Notes: generated by a model not told the origin, from the sequence alone. A DNA stretch of 64,000 nt from Dasypus novemcinctus (GCF_030445035.2 NC_080695.1:55879954-55943953), one strand, 5' to 3'. Positions 32,340 to 43,201 are shown, counted from the first letter of the stretch. Translations and numbers: made by a program.

Positions 32340-34070
32340 TTAAAAAATTTTTGATCATTTATTGGTTTATTTTGTCTCTACTAAGCACATTAGTCATTCA
32401 TCATTTAAATATCTAACTTCATAAACTCTTTTTCTCCCTCCTCATAAAAATATAGTAATTTGCTTAAAAAAATCAACTATGAATAAAGGTTCTGGTTTCC
32501 TTTCATTTGTCTAAGTAAAGACAATAGGCTGAAGACTGAGGTTTCAAATGATTTTCCACTTAAAAGTGCTGAGCTATGGAACCTACTCTCTCTACACATC
32601 TTAATGTATGTACAGCTGAAACCACTGGTGTAAAAACCATTAAATAGGGTTGAACTCTGTCCACTCTATTTTAGTTTAAATGAGTGCATCTTATCCTTAG
32701 TATTATATTCAGAAAAATACTTAAGCCTTAAGGTCCCCGACAATTTGGAGTACTGAACTAGATAACCACCCTAAAGACACTTCTGACAGAAGTAATGCAA
32801 TACTTAAAGAGAGGTTTCCAAAACCTGCTATTAGAGCCTAAGTATACATGGAAAACACTGATATCAGTCATTGTTCACACAAGTTTTACTCTTCAGGCAA
32901 TCCTTTGCCATTCATTGGTCAGCTTTAATTAGGCCAGAGTCCAGCAGGAAAGTGCATGGTGCACCAGATTCACCATCTCTTAAGTTGCTACTGTTTTTTC
33001 TTCTTTACTGAAAGGTTGTACTGAGCCAGGCTTTACCCATGACAGGCCAGCAACATGAACACTTTTATTGTGCTGTCTTCAGGCTTCTTTTTCTGAGTCA
33101 GCATCTTCTCTCTGGCTTCATCATGTACAGAAGGATTCCATGGAGAAAGGCTAATTGCACAGGGGTCCTCTATTTTAGGTTGGTCAACCAAACGAGCAGT
33201 GTACACCTTAACACTGTCAACCGCTTTACTTTTAAAGAGCTAAACATCTTTTTCATACAGTACTGCAGCCTCTGGGTTTAGGGGGCTTGCTCTATCAGTC
33301 TTGTAGAAAACTCTCCTTGCATACATTATACTTGCCAAATATGATTATGGTTCCGCCTCCATTTTGCAGATGCTCTCTTCACATCCAGTTCACCTGAGGA
33401 GAGATCAACTAGCAGATGAAAGACAGGAATACCAAACACCAAGCGAGGATAGTCACCATCTGGGTAGTTATCAGGGATATAAACTGTAAACTTAACTACA
33501 CCATCTTGATAAAGTCTGTGCTGGATGAATATTACTCCAAACCACATTAATACAGAGCGATAAGATGGCTGCACATAGACACCAGGTAACTTCTGCTTCG
33601 CAACCAAGGTAAATTCTGCAAGAAGAGAATATTCCAGGTAGAAGGGTCCATAAGAAGCATGTGTGCCATTTGTTGATTGTGCTGCTGGGGTAGGAGATGT
33701 AGGCTTAGTTATGGGCAAGGCGTTTTTGGGAATAGAAGGCAGCTGTTTCTTTGGAGCAGTGCGTGGAGGACTGGTTTTCACATCCCCTGTTAATATCTTC
33801 TCTTCACTATCAGATCATTTGTGTGCAGAGCTTGTAGACATGCTCCAGAAAGGGTTCATAACGTATACGCCAAAGAAATTGAAGGGTCTGTGTCATCAAA
33901 CTCTTCTGTCCTCAGCATTCACTTTACCGGACTTCCTGCCAGCGCGCCTCACCCAGTTCCCTTCAAAGCCATGCTCTCGGCTGCCGAGCGCCGTCGCCAG
34001 GCGACAGGCGACAGATCTCCAGCCACAGCGCCGTCCCGGCCCCAGCGGCTCCCCGCCCCGCCCTGTCTTT
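32340..34070 (-). pseudogene. AKTIP: AKTIP processed pseudogene (retrocopy)
   Basis: A reverse-strand, intronless copy of AKTIP mRNA. AKTIP is a UEV-like protein of the FTS-Hook-FHIP complex. The coding part runs from ATG at 33859 to TAA at 32980-32982. Codon 15 is TGA where the parent has Arg. An in-frame block (33781 to about 33327) reads [20 protein letters not shown] onward to NHNHIWQV. A 1-base deletion follows the QV codons, then a Gln-to-TAG stop at about 33237-33245, and a further 1-base loss near 33080. The 5' UTR is CpG-rich (33930-34065). The 3' UTR ends near an AATAAA (reverse) at about 32366-32372 and an A-rich remnant. About a dozen substitutions in 151 codons against the AKTIP I remember. 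It cannot make full-length protein. Confidence 0.95.
33930..34066 (-). other. CpG-rich 5' UTR segment of the AKTIP retrocopy
   Basis: Dense CpG ('cagcgcgcctcaccc', 'gccgagcgccgtcgcc', 'aggcgacaggcgacag', 'gcgccgtcccggcccc'), unlike anything else nearby. It is colinear with the retrocopy's leader. I read it as copied mRNA leader, not a native promoter. Retained CpGs argue for a fairly young or hypomethylated copy. Confidence 0.65.
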
Positions 34071-34224
34071 CAAACAGAAGAGACAAAGGGTTGAAAACAT
34101 AAAGAATCATAACAATAATAAAAGCTGGGTAATTGTAACAAATATAAAAATAGGCCCGTAGCTCAGTCCCCACAGGGTTAGACACCCGTTGCGCCTGTGC
34201 ACACATACACGCACGCCAACACTA

Positions 34225-34325
34225 GGTTGCCAAGTACCCACTGAGTATCTACTGCGGGTCTCAGCCCGGGGCTAGCCGCTCTGATGCCTTAGTCCCTGCC
34301 CTTGATGAATTCATTGGTGACTTCC
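34225..34325 (-). mobile_element. L2 LINE fragment, reverse
   Basis: 'ccaagtacccactgagtatctactgcgggtctcagcccggggctagccg' and 'ttagtccctgcccttgatgaattcat' match the reverse L2 3' end ('...gagcacctactatgtgccaggc ... ccctgccctcatggagctt'). Confidence 0.65.
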
Positions 34326-34599
34326 GACCATCACAGCACGCTAAGAAAACCACCAGCACAAAATGGGCTGTGAATACTGCCAAACAAGTGGCAGACAGGA
34401 GTTTGCACATATTCAGAGCTAGACCTTCCCCCCCCATGATGGGCTGCCAACAGGACTCTCCCGGGTGGTGTAAATCGACACCTTGCTATTTGCACTGCAG
34501 TAGGATAAATAGAGGAATCGCTTAAGGGACTCTCCATGCTAAGAAAAAACATGCAAGCCCCGTAACCAAGTTCCAGTCCCTTGCACGCTGCCCTCCAGC

Positions 34600-34965
34600 C
34601 CCTGACCTCAGAGTTTGAACAGGTGCTTGTTTAAACGCCCTTCTCCTTTCGCCTTTGGCTCACTTGACTCTCATCTCCCCTCTGGCAGGAAATCTCCCCT
34701 GACCTGCCATCCTTGAGTTAAGGTCCCTTCCTGTGAACTCCCACTGCCTCCTATGGCCCTTCAATGATTGTTCTTGTCACCCTATACTTTCTCCTTGACC
34801 CCTATGACTCACCTGCCAGACAAAATCTCTTTGAGGTCATGCTTTATGTGCCTCCATATGTCCACTGCCTAGCTCTGAGCCCTCGAACATTCTCTGCACT
34901 CAGAAAATGTGTTGCTTTCAATGAAGGAAGGAAGGAAAGAATGAATAAATGAAGTACACCTCATT
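34600..34965 (+). mobile_element. L2 LINE 3' end
   Basis: 'ttgtcaccctatactttctccttgacccctatgac', 'caaaatctctttgaggtcatgc', 'gcctagctctgagccctcg', 'ctcagaaaatgtgttgctttcaatgaagg' and a (GGAA)/(TGAA)-like tail match a sense L2 end. The purine-rich tail at 34925-34945 is a small microsatellite. Confidence 0.65.
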
Positions 34966-34984
34966 TATGAAACAGGACACTGTT

Positions 34985-35265
34985 TCAACCTTGAACTACA
35001 TTTGCTCAAGCTGCTCCCTCTACCAGAGATGCCCTTCAAGTCACTCCCATATGTTCAAATTCTAACTTCCCTCCTCAAAGGTCCAAGACAAATGCCAATT
35101 ACTCCACGAAGACTCCCTGGGCTTCTCAGGTAGCAATTCTGCCAATTCCTCTAGTCCTCTATCATGATCTCCCAACACATCCTACCCAGATGCAGCGTTA
35201 TCTGTGGACATATTTTACATACTCTCCATTAATCAATCCACTCTGTAATGACAGATATCATCACA
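34985..35265 (+). mobile_element. L2 LINE fragment
   Basis: 'tgctccctctaccagagatgcccttcaagtc', 'aattctaacttccctcctcaaaggtcc', 'ccacgaagactccctgggc' and 'tgtggacatattttacatactc' fit the L2 region upstream of the 3' tail. Separate copy from the preceding L2 tail. Confidence 0.6.
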
Positions 35266-37778
35266 GGGATGCCACTCTGTGATGGATGCTCTTTGCTGGG
35301 TACCCTCCAGCAATGACTGAATAGTGGACACTGAATAGATTGTGGGCCAATGGATAGATGCAAGGTGGGGAGCTTGGAGATGTTATCCCAGGGTTCTTTC
35401 CCCCAAATTAGCAAAAGGGGAAGTGGAAGAGACACACTCTTGGATTTTATTAAGTTAAAATACTCCCATTGCCATCACATTTTATGGGATGCTGGCTTTA
35501 GCAGGAAATACATGTGATTTCCTGTAAGCATCTGAATAAATTTAAAATGTTGGAAGAAACATGAGACCATCATCTGGAGAAACATCAATGAGGAAATTCT
35601 TTCTGGAAATATATCATCTTAGGAGAGGATGCAATGCAATCTGTATGAAGTTTTATCAAACCACACTTCCGAAGAGAGGTGGAACTTGTGCCCTGAAAAA
35701 GGTCTGAAACTGATCTCCTCTAACTTTGGGGCCTCTGCAAACACACTGTTTTCCCCCTCTTGCCTGGGCTTGATCTTCATGGCTCCTACAGCAATAAGGG
35801 GAGTTATTTTGGGGAACACAGTTGATACTTGGCTATTCCTCCCACAGATCAGCAATAGCTTCTTGAAATGTTAAATGCCTCCCAGATGGAGATGCTTAGC
35901 ATTTGTAGGAGGAATAATGTGGAGGAGAAAACTGCATTTGTCTTCTTGGCATCCTGTGGATTCCGGTAGAGAAGACAGAGAACACTGTGAATCCTGCCAT
36001 CCACATGTCAGTGTTTTCTTGGAATTTTGCAAGAACTGGGTGGCTGCACAGTCTCCTCTTCTAGGAGAATCAAGTTTTTAAATGTACAAAAGCTCAAGAT
36101 AAAAATGTAAAGCACTGAGTCTCAGAGATCAGAAAGTTACCAGTGACCAGAAACCCTCAGGGTTCAGCTTCCTGTCCGCAGGTGGGAGAGGCTTCCTTCG
36201 TAGACCTGATGGTGCTTCCTTTGGATGTGATCTTGTATGTGTGGGGAGACTTGGGAAATGTGCAGACTAGCCGCAGAACCGGGGGCTGGCATGCATGAAT
36301 GCCAAACTTTCCTCTGCCACCGACATTCTTTGAGGCTGCAGCCAAACCATCTTGCCGCACAAAGGCCTCGGTTTCCCCACTTGTGAGAGGAAAGGCTTAG
36401 ATTAGGTAACCTTAAATTCCCCTCGAACTCAAGAGAAATACTATAGCTCTAACTTTCAAGGCTTGTGAAGAATGAAGGGGGAACAGGAAGCGGTCCTTCA
36501 ATTTAAGCTGCCAGGGGCTAGGAAGAGAAGTGGTCATTGAGCTGTCAATTCCGCCCCACAGCTCACGGCAGAGATAGAGGGAGATTAGTGAGAAGACTTT
36601 TTTCCTTATCCATTTTTCTGGATGCCCCTGGGGTCTCCATGGCCCACCAGTCAGCTTCACCAATGAGTAGTGCCTTTGAGGAAATGCCTGCCTTTGGCAC
36701 CAGTCTGAATTAAGCCAGATAAAAATCTCAGAATAGCTCTTAAAAACTGTAATTGGATTGCAAGTGTGCTCACACTACACTAAGGTGTGCAAAGAAAGTG
36801 CAGATTCTTTATCTTTTATAACTAGTGTCACATTCCTCAGGAGTATCTTTATCCCTTTGGATGGGGTGCGGGAATGAGGGAAGCTAAATGTAGTCCTGTT
36901 CAATAATGTCAAGTTTCTCTAGGAAATACGTTCTCTTTCAGATGATGGGGGCTTTCCAAATTCCGTACTCTCCTCCCTGTCATTCCCAAGATAGATTCTG
37001 GATATTGGGGAGAGGGGAAGAAGAGGACCTTGGATTTCCATGTATTTCTGGCTCCCCTGTTCTCTGAAGCGAGGCACTGGTCACCTGACTGGGATCTGAT
37101 GGAGAATCCCATGGCTGCTGATCTGTCTTCTCATTTTATCAGGACTAGGCTTCTGACTTGACCCCATATTGGTGGTTGCCAGAGTTGGATATCCTTGATT
37201 CCAGTACAGGATTCCTGGGGTTATCATCAAGAGCAGGACAACCCATCCCGTCCTGGCTACTTCTCCAGAAAGTCCTGACAGACTCTCAGTTTCCCTCCTC
37301 CTCTTCCATCGTGAGGCACATGGGAACTTTTGTGTTCATTTTACCAACACAGGACCCTAGGGTCACTTGTGAACGTGACTGCAGCCCCGCACACTCCCTC
37401 ACTTCCCTTAAGTCTTATTGCACCACTGTTGCTTCATATGGAAGTCTCTATATTGGTGGACTGGCAGCTTAGGAGGTGTTTGGTCCCAGAAACTCTACCA
37501 ACCTAGCATGCCTTTCCCCTTCCTGGCTTGAGAGAGCCCAAAAAGAAATGGGAAAGGTCCATGTGTCTCCCAACAGCCTCTTCACTTGGGACAAACCATT
37601 CTGAGCCAGAAAAAAATTTGGATGTCTGTGTCTTCCTATCTCGTTAGGATTTCATCTTTATTTTATCCTCCTGCTTTCTGATTAGAAATTGTCCCTCTTG
37701 CTTTCTCAGTGGGTTTTAATGGTATAATAGCTATTTGGGTGCATGATTCCTTTGGTAGAAGATGAAAATATTGCTATT
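35266..37778. other. Unassigned unique sequence
   Basis: About 2.5 kb without a repeat I recognise, the longest apparently repeat-poor block in this part of the window. The open frames (35619-35855, 36412-36663, 37158-37472 and others) show no known domain, and I could not place exon boundaries. It could host regulatory DNA or a noncoding transcript, but the sequence alone does not show it. Confidence 0.35.
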
Positions 37779-37790
37779 AAAATTTTAAGA

Positions 37791-38193
37791 GGGAATTGGA
37801 CTTGGCCCAGTGGTTAGGGCATCCATCTACCACATGGGAGGTCCACAGTTCAAACCCCAGGCCTCCTTGACCCATGTGGATCTGGCCCATATGCAGTGCT
37901 GATGCGTGCAAGGAGTGCCCTGCCATGCAGGGGTGTCTCTGCGTAGGGGAACCCCATGCGCAAGTAGTGCACCCCATAAGGAGAGCCGCCCAGCACAAAA
38001 GAAAGTGCAGCCTGCCCAAGAATGGTGCCGCACACACGGAGAGCTGACACAACAAGATGACGCAACAAAAAGAAACACAAATTCCCATGCCACTGACAAC
38101 AACAGAAGTGGACAAAGAAGAAGATGCAGCAAATAGACACAGAAAACAGACAACCTGGGCCAGGGGGGAAGGGAGAGGAGAGAAATTTAAAAA
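37791..38193 (+). mobile_element. DAS-SINE, full length
   Basis: The tRNA-Ala-like head ('gggaattggacttggcccagtggttagggcatcc', B-box region 'aggtccacagttcaaacccc') is followed by the long body ('gacccatgtggatctggcccatatgcagtgctg', 'gcgcaagtagtgcaccccataagg', 'cacacggagagctgacac', 'gcaaatagacacagaaaacagacaacc') and an A-rich tail. The duplication AAAATTTT(T)AAGA at 37779-37790 and 38194-38206 has a one-base difference. Confidence 0.96.
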
Positions 38194-38206
38194 AAAATTT
38201 TTAAGA

Positions 38207-39184
38207 TATTATTCCCATTACCAAATCACTTCTTCAATCCCTGAAGGAGATGTGCTTGACTTGGGTGATTCACTTCTTCCCCTCTATGAGTATTCCAACT
38301 ACAAAATAAGGTGATTAGACCTTCAGTCCTTTGAAATCCCTTCCAGTTCATATATCCTAGTCTCATTGCATCCTTGAGATGCCTGAAAGACTCACAATAA
38401 TCTGGAAAGTGAGCCATTCTGTTCTTAAACCTTATTAGGGGACTATATAATTCCTTTGGAATCTCAGCTATGTAAGAGTGTGTATCAATCTTTTGCCCAA
38501 TTAAACTCTATTGTGAGTCTGATGCTTTAAAAATTTACTGTTAAATAGCTATGAATAAAATTTATCTAACATGACTGGAAGCTCTAGAAATATCCCATGA
38601 AGAATCCAATTGACATAAGCAGTGACTTTTTAAGTCTGGATAAATCAAGAGGAGGTGGAGAGAAACAAGGTGGCAGCCAACGAGAGGAATTAAACTCCCC
38701 TTTAACTGACTAAAGCTAGAGGTAAGTGGCTTCCCAAAAGGTGAAAAGAGAAGGGATTACAGATATAGCAACACAGAGGTCTTGGTAAACGCTGTTGTGA
38801 CAAGGGATCCACTCAGGTGGAACAGAGAAATTTCCTGATGGATTCCAAGATTTCAAAAGCTGAAAGACTGAGCACTGACACATACCCAATGTCTGCTCAA
38901 GAAAAGGATTCAGCGACAGTGGTTGAAGGACTGAGAGTTCTCCAGGTGAAAGTTGTCTTGTAGTCTCCCTACTTTATGTTTGACCCATTCATCATTTAGG
39001 ATTTTTTTTAATAAAAAATAACTTTGTGGTAAGCATAGATGCCACATATCAGAAATTCCAAATAGGGATAAGAAAGTAGACCATGCCATGTAGCACAAAA
39101 TAAAGAAACATCTTTCTGGAAGAATTCACAAAAGTTAAACTACTCCCTTCCATTCTTTTGGCCCAAAAGGAAATATTAAAGCTG
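38207..39184. other. Unassigned sequence
   Basis: About 1 kb with no confident repeat or exon. Confidence 0.35.
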
Positions 39185-39520
39185 TTATGCCTTAGGTACT
39201 CTGCCCAGGCAGGAGCTAGGGTACTTTACAAGACAGATGTAGTCCCTGACTCCAGGGAGCCTACAATCAAGTATGGAAGTCAGAGAAATGAACAACAATT
39301 TCACTTAAGTGTGGTAAGTGCTAACACGGATACAAAGAGTGGACTTGCTGTAGGAGCCGAAAGCTGGTCACCTGCTCTTATCCTGAGTGCGTGTGGGGGG
39401 AGTGGGCAGTCATTGGAGGCCTCTCAGAGGAAATGGTATTCAACGAACAGAACCACACATCCAAGTTGGCCTGGACAAGGGTGCATTCTGCCAACAGGGG
39501 ACAACAAAGGCCACCCATCC
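39185..39520 (-). mobile_element. L2 LINE 3' region, reverse
   Basis: 'gcaggagctagggtactttacaagacagatgtagtccctgactccagggagcctacaatc', 'gtggtaagtgctaacacgg', 'cattggaggcctctcagagg' and 'ggacaagggtgcattctgcc' follow the reverse L2 order. Confidence 0.7.
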
Positions 39521-39683
39521 TTTGACTTCCCAAATCTCAGCCCCTGCTATGTCTGAGTTGTTAGGCCAAAAGAACTAGGACACAGCGTATTCCCCCCAAC
39601 TTCTCTCTACCTCCTGCAACCCCATTCTAATCTATCCATTTCTATTCATAAACATCGAGATTGAACTCCCAGCAGCCCCACGC

Positions 39684-39703
39684 TGCTGCCTTTAAAGGCA
39701 GCA
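39684..39703. repeat. 20-bp perfect palindrome
   Basis: TGCTGCCTTTAAAGGCAGCA is a perfect inverted repeat with no spacer, in non-repeat DNA. Possibly a dimeric factor site or chance. Confidence 0.85.
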
Positions 39704-40135
39704 CAGAAAATAAAAGGTTGGCATTTTTTTGGAGCTGCCCAAACTGAAAAGTTTTGTTAGACACTGGAAACAACAACTGTTACGAAGACTTTGTGGATTT
39801 GGATTTCTGGCCTGGAGCCAATTTTATTTATTTATTTTTTTAAAGGGAAGGGGATTTGAAAAAACTCTCAAAAAATTTCTCAAAATTCCCCAGTTCCCAG
39901 GGCAGTCAGACATCAATAATGTATTTTGAGGCTGCATTTTCTTTTCGTTCCTTGCTGTCTTTCAGCATTCCTCGGGGGCCACCACACCGAGTTTCAGCCA
40001 GAACAGTCTTGGTCACGTTGGAGAGCAAGCCTAGAATCACGCAGGGGTGGCCGGGCCAGCCCCAGGGCCTCCAGTCTCACCCCTTTAGAGGAACTTGGAG
40101 GAGTTTCCGACTCCCCGACCTACTTTATTTATTTT

Positions 40136-40660
40136 TTCTTTTTTTTTTTCTTTTTTTTTTATTGACTTTGTAATAATATTACATTAAAAATATATATATG
40201 AGGTCCCATTCAACCCCACCCCCCCACCCCACCTCTCCCCCCCACCAGCAACACTCGTTCCCATCATCATGACACATCCATTGGATTTGGCAAGTACATC
40301 TTTGGGCACCTCTGCACCTCATGGTCAATGGTCCACATCATGGCCCATACTCTCCCCCATTCCATCCAGTGGGCCCTGTGAGGATTTACAAAGTCCGGTG
40401 ATTGCCCCTGAAGCACCATCCAGGGCAGCTCCATGTCCCAAAGACGCCTCCACCTCTCATCTCTTCCTGCCTTTCCCCATACCCATCAGCCACCATGTCC
40501 ACTTTTCCCAATCCAATGCCACCTTTTCTATGTGGACATTGGATTGGTTGTGTCCATTGCACCTCTATGTCAAGAGGAGGCTCAGATTCCACATGGATGC
40601 TGGATGCAATCCTCCCACTTTCAGTTGTAATCACTCTAGGCTCCTGACCCACGGGAGACT
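40136..40660 (-). mobile_element. Xenarthran-type LINE 3' end, second copy, reverse
   Basis: It starts with a poly(T) tract (about 40136-40160; tail on the other strand), then 'attgactttgtaataatattac', 'atatatatgaggtcccattcaacc', a C-rich tract, 'catcatcatgacacatcc', 'gcacctcatggtcaatggtccacatcatgg', 'attggattggttgtgtccattgc'. It matches 14737-15300 closely but lacks about 75 bases that copy has near 15125-15205. Confidence 0.75.
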
Positions 40661-40954
40661 CCCAACGGTGAGGTTACCTGCCAGGGGCCGTTTCTCCCCC
40701 TTTTCTCCTGTGCCTGCCATGTCTGTTGACCCCCTAAGCCTTTCTGGTCCATTACACACAGAAATCCCATTCTGTGTGGCGGGGGAGAGGGGAAGGAGGA
40801 GGGGTTGTTCTCGAATTGTGTCGGGGGAGGGGGGGGCACCTGGAGAGCCTCAGCTCCTTCCACAGTTTCCAGATCCACCTTCCGTAGTGCCCCGCATCTT
40901 CAAAGGCCGAGACAGTAACTTTCTCCACTCCACAAGGTCTGCTGTCAACTCTCT
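40661..40954. other. Unassigned, GC-rich stretch
   Basis: G/C-run rich with several poly(C)/poly(G) tracts. No repeat or gene assigned. A 339-codon plus-strand frame spans it but also covers flanking retroposon sequence. Confidence 0.3.
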
Positions 40955-41120
40955 TTTTTTCTCATTTTTTAGATTATCTTTTCAGATCATGCAAAATGTT
41001 ACATTAAAAAATATAAGAGGTTCCCAAATGCCCCACTCCCCCCACCTCCCAGTCCTGCCACACCCACCACTTTTTTCATTACTATGGTGCACTCATTGCA
41101 TTGGACGAGCACTTCCTTTG
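40955..41120 (-). mobile_element. Related LINE 3' end, older variant, reverse
   Basis: 'agatcatgcaaaatgttacattaaaaaatataagaggttcccaaatgcccc', then C-rich 'ctccccccacctccc', 'tttttcattactatggtgcactcattgcattgg' has the same layout as the copies at 14737 and 40136 but is more diverged. It marks a related subfamily. Confidence 0.6.
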
Positions 41121-41209
41121 CTTCCCATCTTCCAGAACCCAGCTAAATGCCTTCCGGTCTGCTGCTGCCTGCTCTCCTGTGCTCTTTGTCTTTCTAAAAC
41201 AGTTCCCTC

Positions 41210-41280
41210 TTTCTTTATTTCCTTCCTTCCTTCCCTCCTGTCCACCTTCCCTTCCTCCCTTCCTCCCTTCCACTCTTTCT
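41210..41280. repeat. (TTCC)n/(TCCC)n polypyrimidine tract
   Basis: About 70 bases of pyrimidines, mostly CCTT and CCCT units. Confidence 0.9.
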
Positions 41281-41548
41281 CCAGGTGACCCAGTGAACTC
41301 CATTAACTCAGTTAATCACCAAGCTGACCCATTAGGAAGATACGACTATTATTCCTATTTTCTGCCCACGCTTTTGACCTCTATGCACACTAACAATGGC
41401 ATGGTGTAGTCTCTGGCTTTGCAGGAGGAGAAAAGGAAAGAACCACATCTATACCCTCTGCAAGCGTCCAGACATTGGAGAAGGCCATCCACCCTGCCCT
41501 GTGGAGCCTTTCAACCGGGTCACAAAAGACCTAGAGCTGTCCTAGCAC

Positions 41549-41580
41549 AATCACACACACGCACGCACACACACACACAC
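41549..41580. repeat. (CA)n microsatellite
   Basis: An interrupted CA tract with CG variants ('cacacacgcacgcacacac'). Confidence 0.9.
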
Positions 41581-42034
41581 TCCAGAGAGTGGTAACTAAT
41601 AGGCAAAATGACTTTCCTCGGGTCTTCTGGTGCCTGAGCTCCCCTGCAGGGCTCCCAATCAATACAGCGTTCTCTGTCTGCGGCTTGGCTGAGTTACTAA
41701 GATTACAAATGAAAACCAGCCCCCAGAGGTGCAGCGTTCCTGTAGCACAGAAGGAAAGCATAATTCTTGCTTACCTTCGGCTTTGTGAACAGTTTCTCCC
41801 CTGGTAGCTACTCTTGTAACTTCTTTCTAGGACTGCCAATCTTATAAAAAACACACACAGCTCCAAACTTCTGCAGATCAAGGCTTCTCAGCTCTCTATG
41901 GATAGCTCCCTTTCTCTGTGACTGTTTCAAATTACTGTTACTAATTATTTTAAAATATATATTGAATAATTAGTAATAATAATAAAGATCCTTATTATTC
42001 TATTTATTACTGCAATGTTCAGTTTCTTTGTCCC
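41581..42034. other. Unassigned sequence with AT-rich inverted repeat
   Basis: Mostly unassigned. It contains a perfect 12-bp inverted repeat, TTACTAATTATT at 41938-41949 and AATAATTAGTAA at 41965-41976, separated by 15 bases. Confidence 0.6.
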
Positions 42035-42235
42035 ACCTCTGTGCCGATATTTTGCTGGGTGCTGTATAGACTTTATCTGTAAGCCTCCCCCAAACCACAT
42101 GACTCATGTATGGACATCATATCCTGATAAAGAAAGAAACTGGAGCTGAGAGAGAATAAAAACTCACTCAAGCTCACATAGGCAGTTAAGAAGGATTCCA
42201 ACCCAGAAATGTCTTCCCAAAGTGCTCAGGTTCTC
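42035..42235 (-). mobile_element. MIR SINE, reverse
   Basis: 'gccgatattttgctgggtgctgtatagactttatctg', 'aagaaactggagctgagagag', 'aactcactcaagctcacataggcagttaagaag', 'ttccaacccagaaatgtc' fit reverse MIR. Confidence 0.75.
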
Positions 42236-42542
42236 CTGTGACAATATGATGTGGAAGGAACACACTACAGGCACAGGAAGAGTTATGTCTTAATTGGGAC
42301 CTCCAGCCTTAACAGAGTCAGCCAGACTCCAGGCACCATCAACAGATAAAGTCTCAGAGGATCTTCTATCAGCCCAAGAAATGCCCTCTTCTGTGACCTT
42401 CGGGCTTCTCATTAAAAAGAAAGAAATCAAAATGAAAAGGGAAGGAATGATACCAACCTATCTCCAAGGAACGGAATATAGGAAAGCTCTTAGAACAGAG
42501 TGACTTGCTCACAGCAGAATCTGGTAGCTAGGCAAGCATCCT

Positions 42543-42941
42543 TTTTTTTTTTGTTTTAGATTTATTTTATTTATTCCCTGCCATCCCCTACCCCTGCCAC
42601 CTGCACGCACTGTCTGCTTTCTGTGTCCAGCACTGCACATTCTTCTGTGTCTGCTTGTCTTCTCTTTAGGAGGCACTGGGAACCGATTCTGGGACCTCCG
42701 ACATGGGAGAGAGGCACCCAGTCTCTTGAGCCACCTCAGCTCCCTGGTTTGTCGTGTCTCTCATTGTCTTTCCCCTGTGTCTCTTTTTCATTGCATCATC
42801 TTCTTATTGCAGCAGTTTGTGGCGCGGGCCAGCTCTCCATGTGCAGGCCAGCTTCGCCTTCGCCAGGAGAATCCAGAAACTGAGCCCGGGATCCCCCATA
42901 TGGTAGCTGGGAGCCCAATCACGTGAGCCCCATCTGCTTCC
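42543..42941 (-). mobile_element. Dimeric DAS-type SINE, reverse
   Basis: Same two-headed layout as at 27706. One tRNA-like unit lies at about 42868-42941 ('gaaactgagcccgggatcccccatatggtagctgggagcc') and one at about 42668-42745 ('aggaggcactgggaaccgattctggg'). The A-rich tail (here T-rich) is at the 42543 end. The target duplication is degenerate ('caagcatcctttttt' versus 'caaggagcatcctttttt'). Confidence 0.85.
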
Positions 42942-42955
42942 CAAGGAGCATCCTT

Positions 42956-43201
42956 TTTTCTTTTTTAAAGATTTATTTATTCATTTATTTCTCTCCCCTT
43001 CCCCCCCCCACCCCGGTTGTCTGTTCTCTGTGCCTATTTGCTGCGTCTTCTTTGTCCGCTTCTGTTGTTGCAGGGGCACGGGAATCTGTGTCTCTTTTGT
43101 TGTGTCATCTTGCTGTGTCAGCTCTCCGTGTGTGCAGCGCCATTCCTGGGCAGGCTGCACTTTCTTTCGCGCTGGGCGGCTCTCCTTATGGGGTGCGCTC
43201 T
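42956..43201 (-). mobile_element. DAS-SINE, 5'-truncated, reverse
   Basis: It starts 'aaagatttatttattcatttatttctctcccc', then 'ggttgtctgttctctgtgcctatttgctgcgtcttctttgtccgcttctg', 'tgtcatcttgctgtgtcagctctccgtgtgtgcagcgccattcctgggc' and stops at 'ctccttatggggtgcgct', lacking the tRNA head. A perfect 14-bp duplication CAAGGAGCATCCTT flanks it (42942-42955, 43202-43215). Confidence 0.95.

Noticed and set aside
32200..32345. Target-site duplication for the AKTIP retrocopy
   Set aside because: Comparison of the flanks ('agacaaaaaaactgcc' versus 'agagacaaagggttg') gives only a weak match, so I do not call it.
33930..34066. Possible CpG-island promoter of a native gene
   Set aside because: The GC-rich segment is colinear with the 5' UTR of the AKTIP retrocopy, so copied mRNA leader is the simpler reading.
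33663..34102. 143- and 93-codon plus-strand frames in CpG-rich DNA
   Set aside because: They are on the strand opposite the AKTIP retrocopy and are shadows of its GC-rich leader and coding sequence.
34150..34195. tRNA-like segment with 'cccgtagctcagtccc'
   Set aside because: An A-box-like string is present, but there is no B-box at the right distance and no cloverleaf closure.
40269..41288. 339-codon open frame on the plus strand, the longest in the window
   Set aside because: It runs antisense through two LINE 3' ends, a GC-rich stretch and a (TTCC)n tract. The translation is low-complexity Ser/Pro/Leu/Phe with no domain and no start or splice context.
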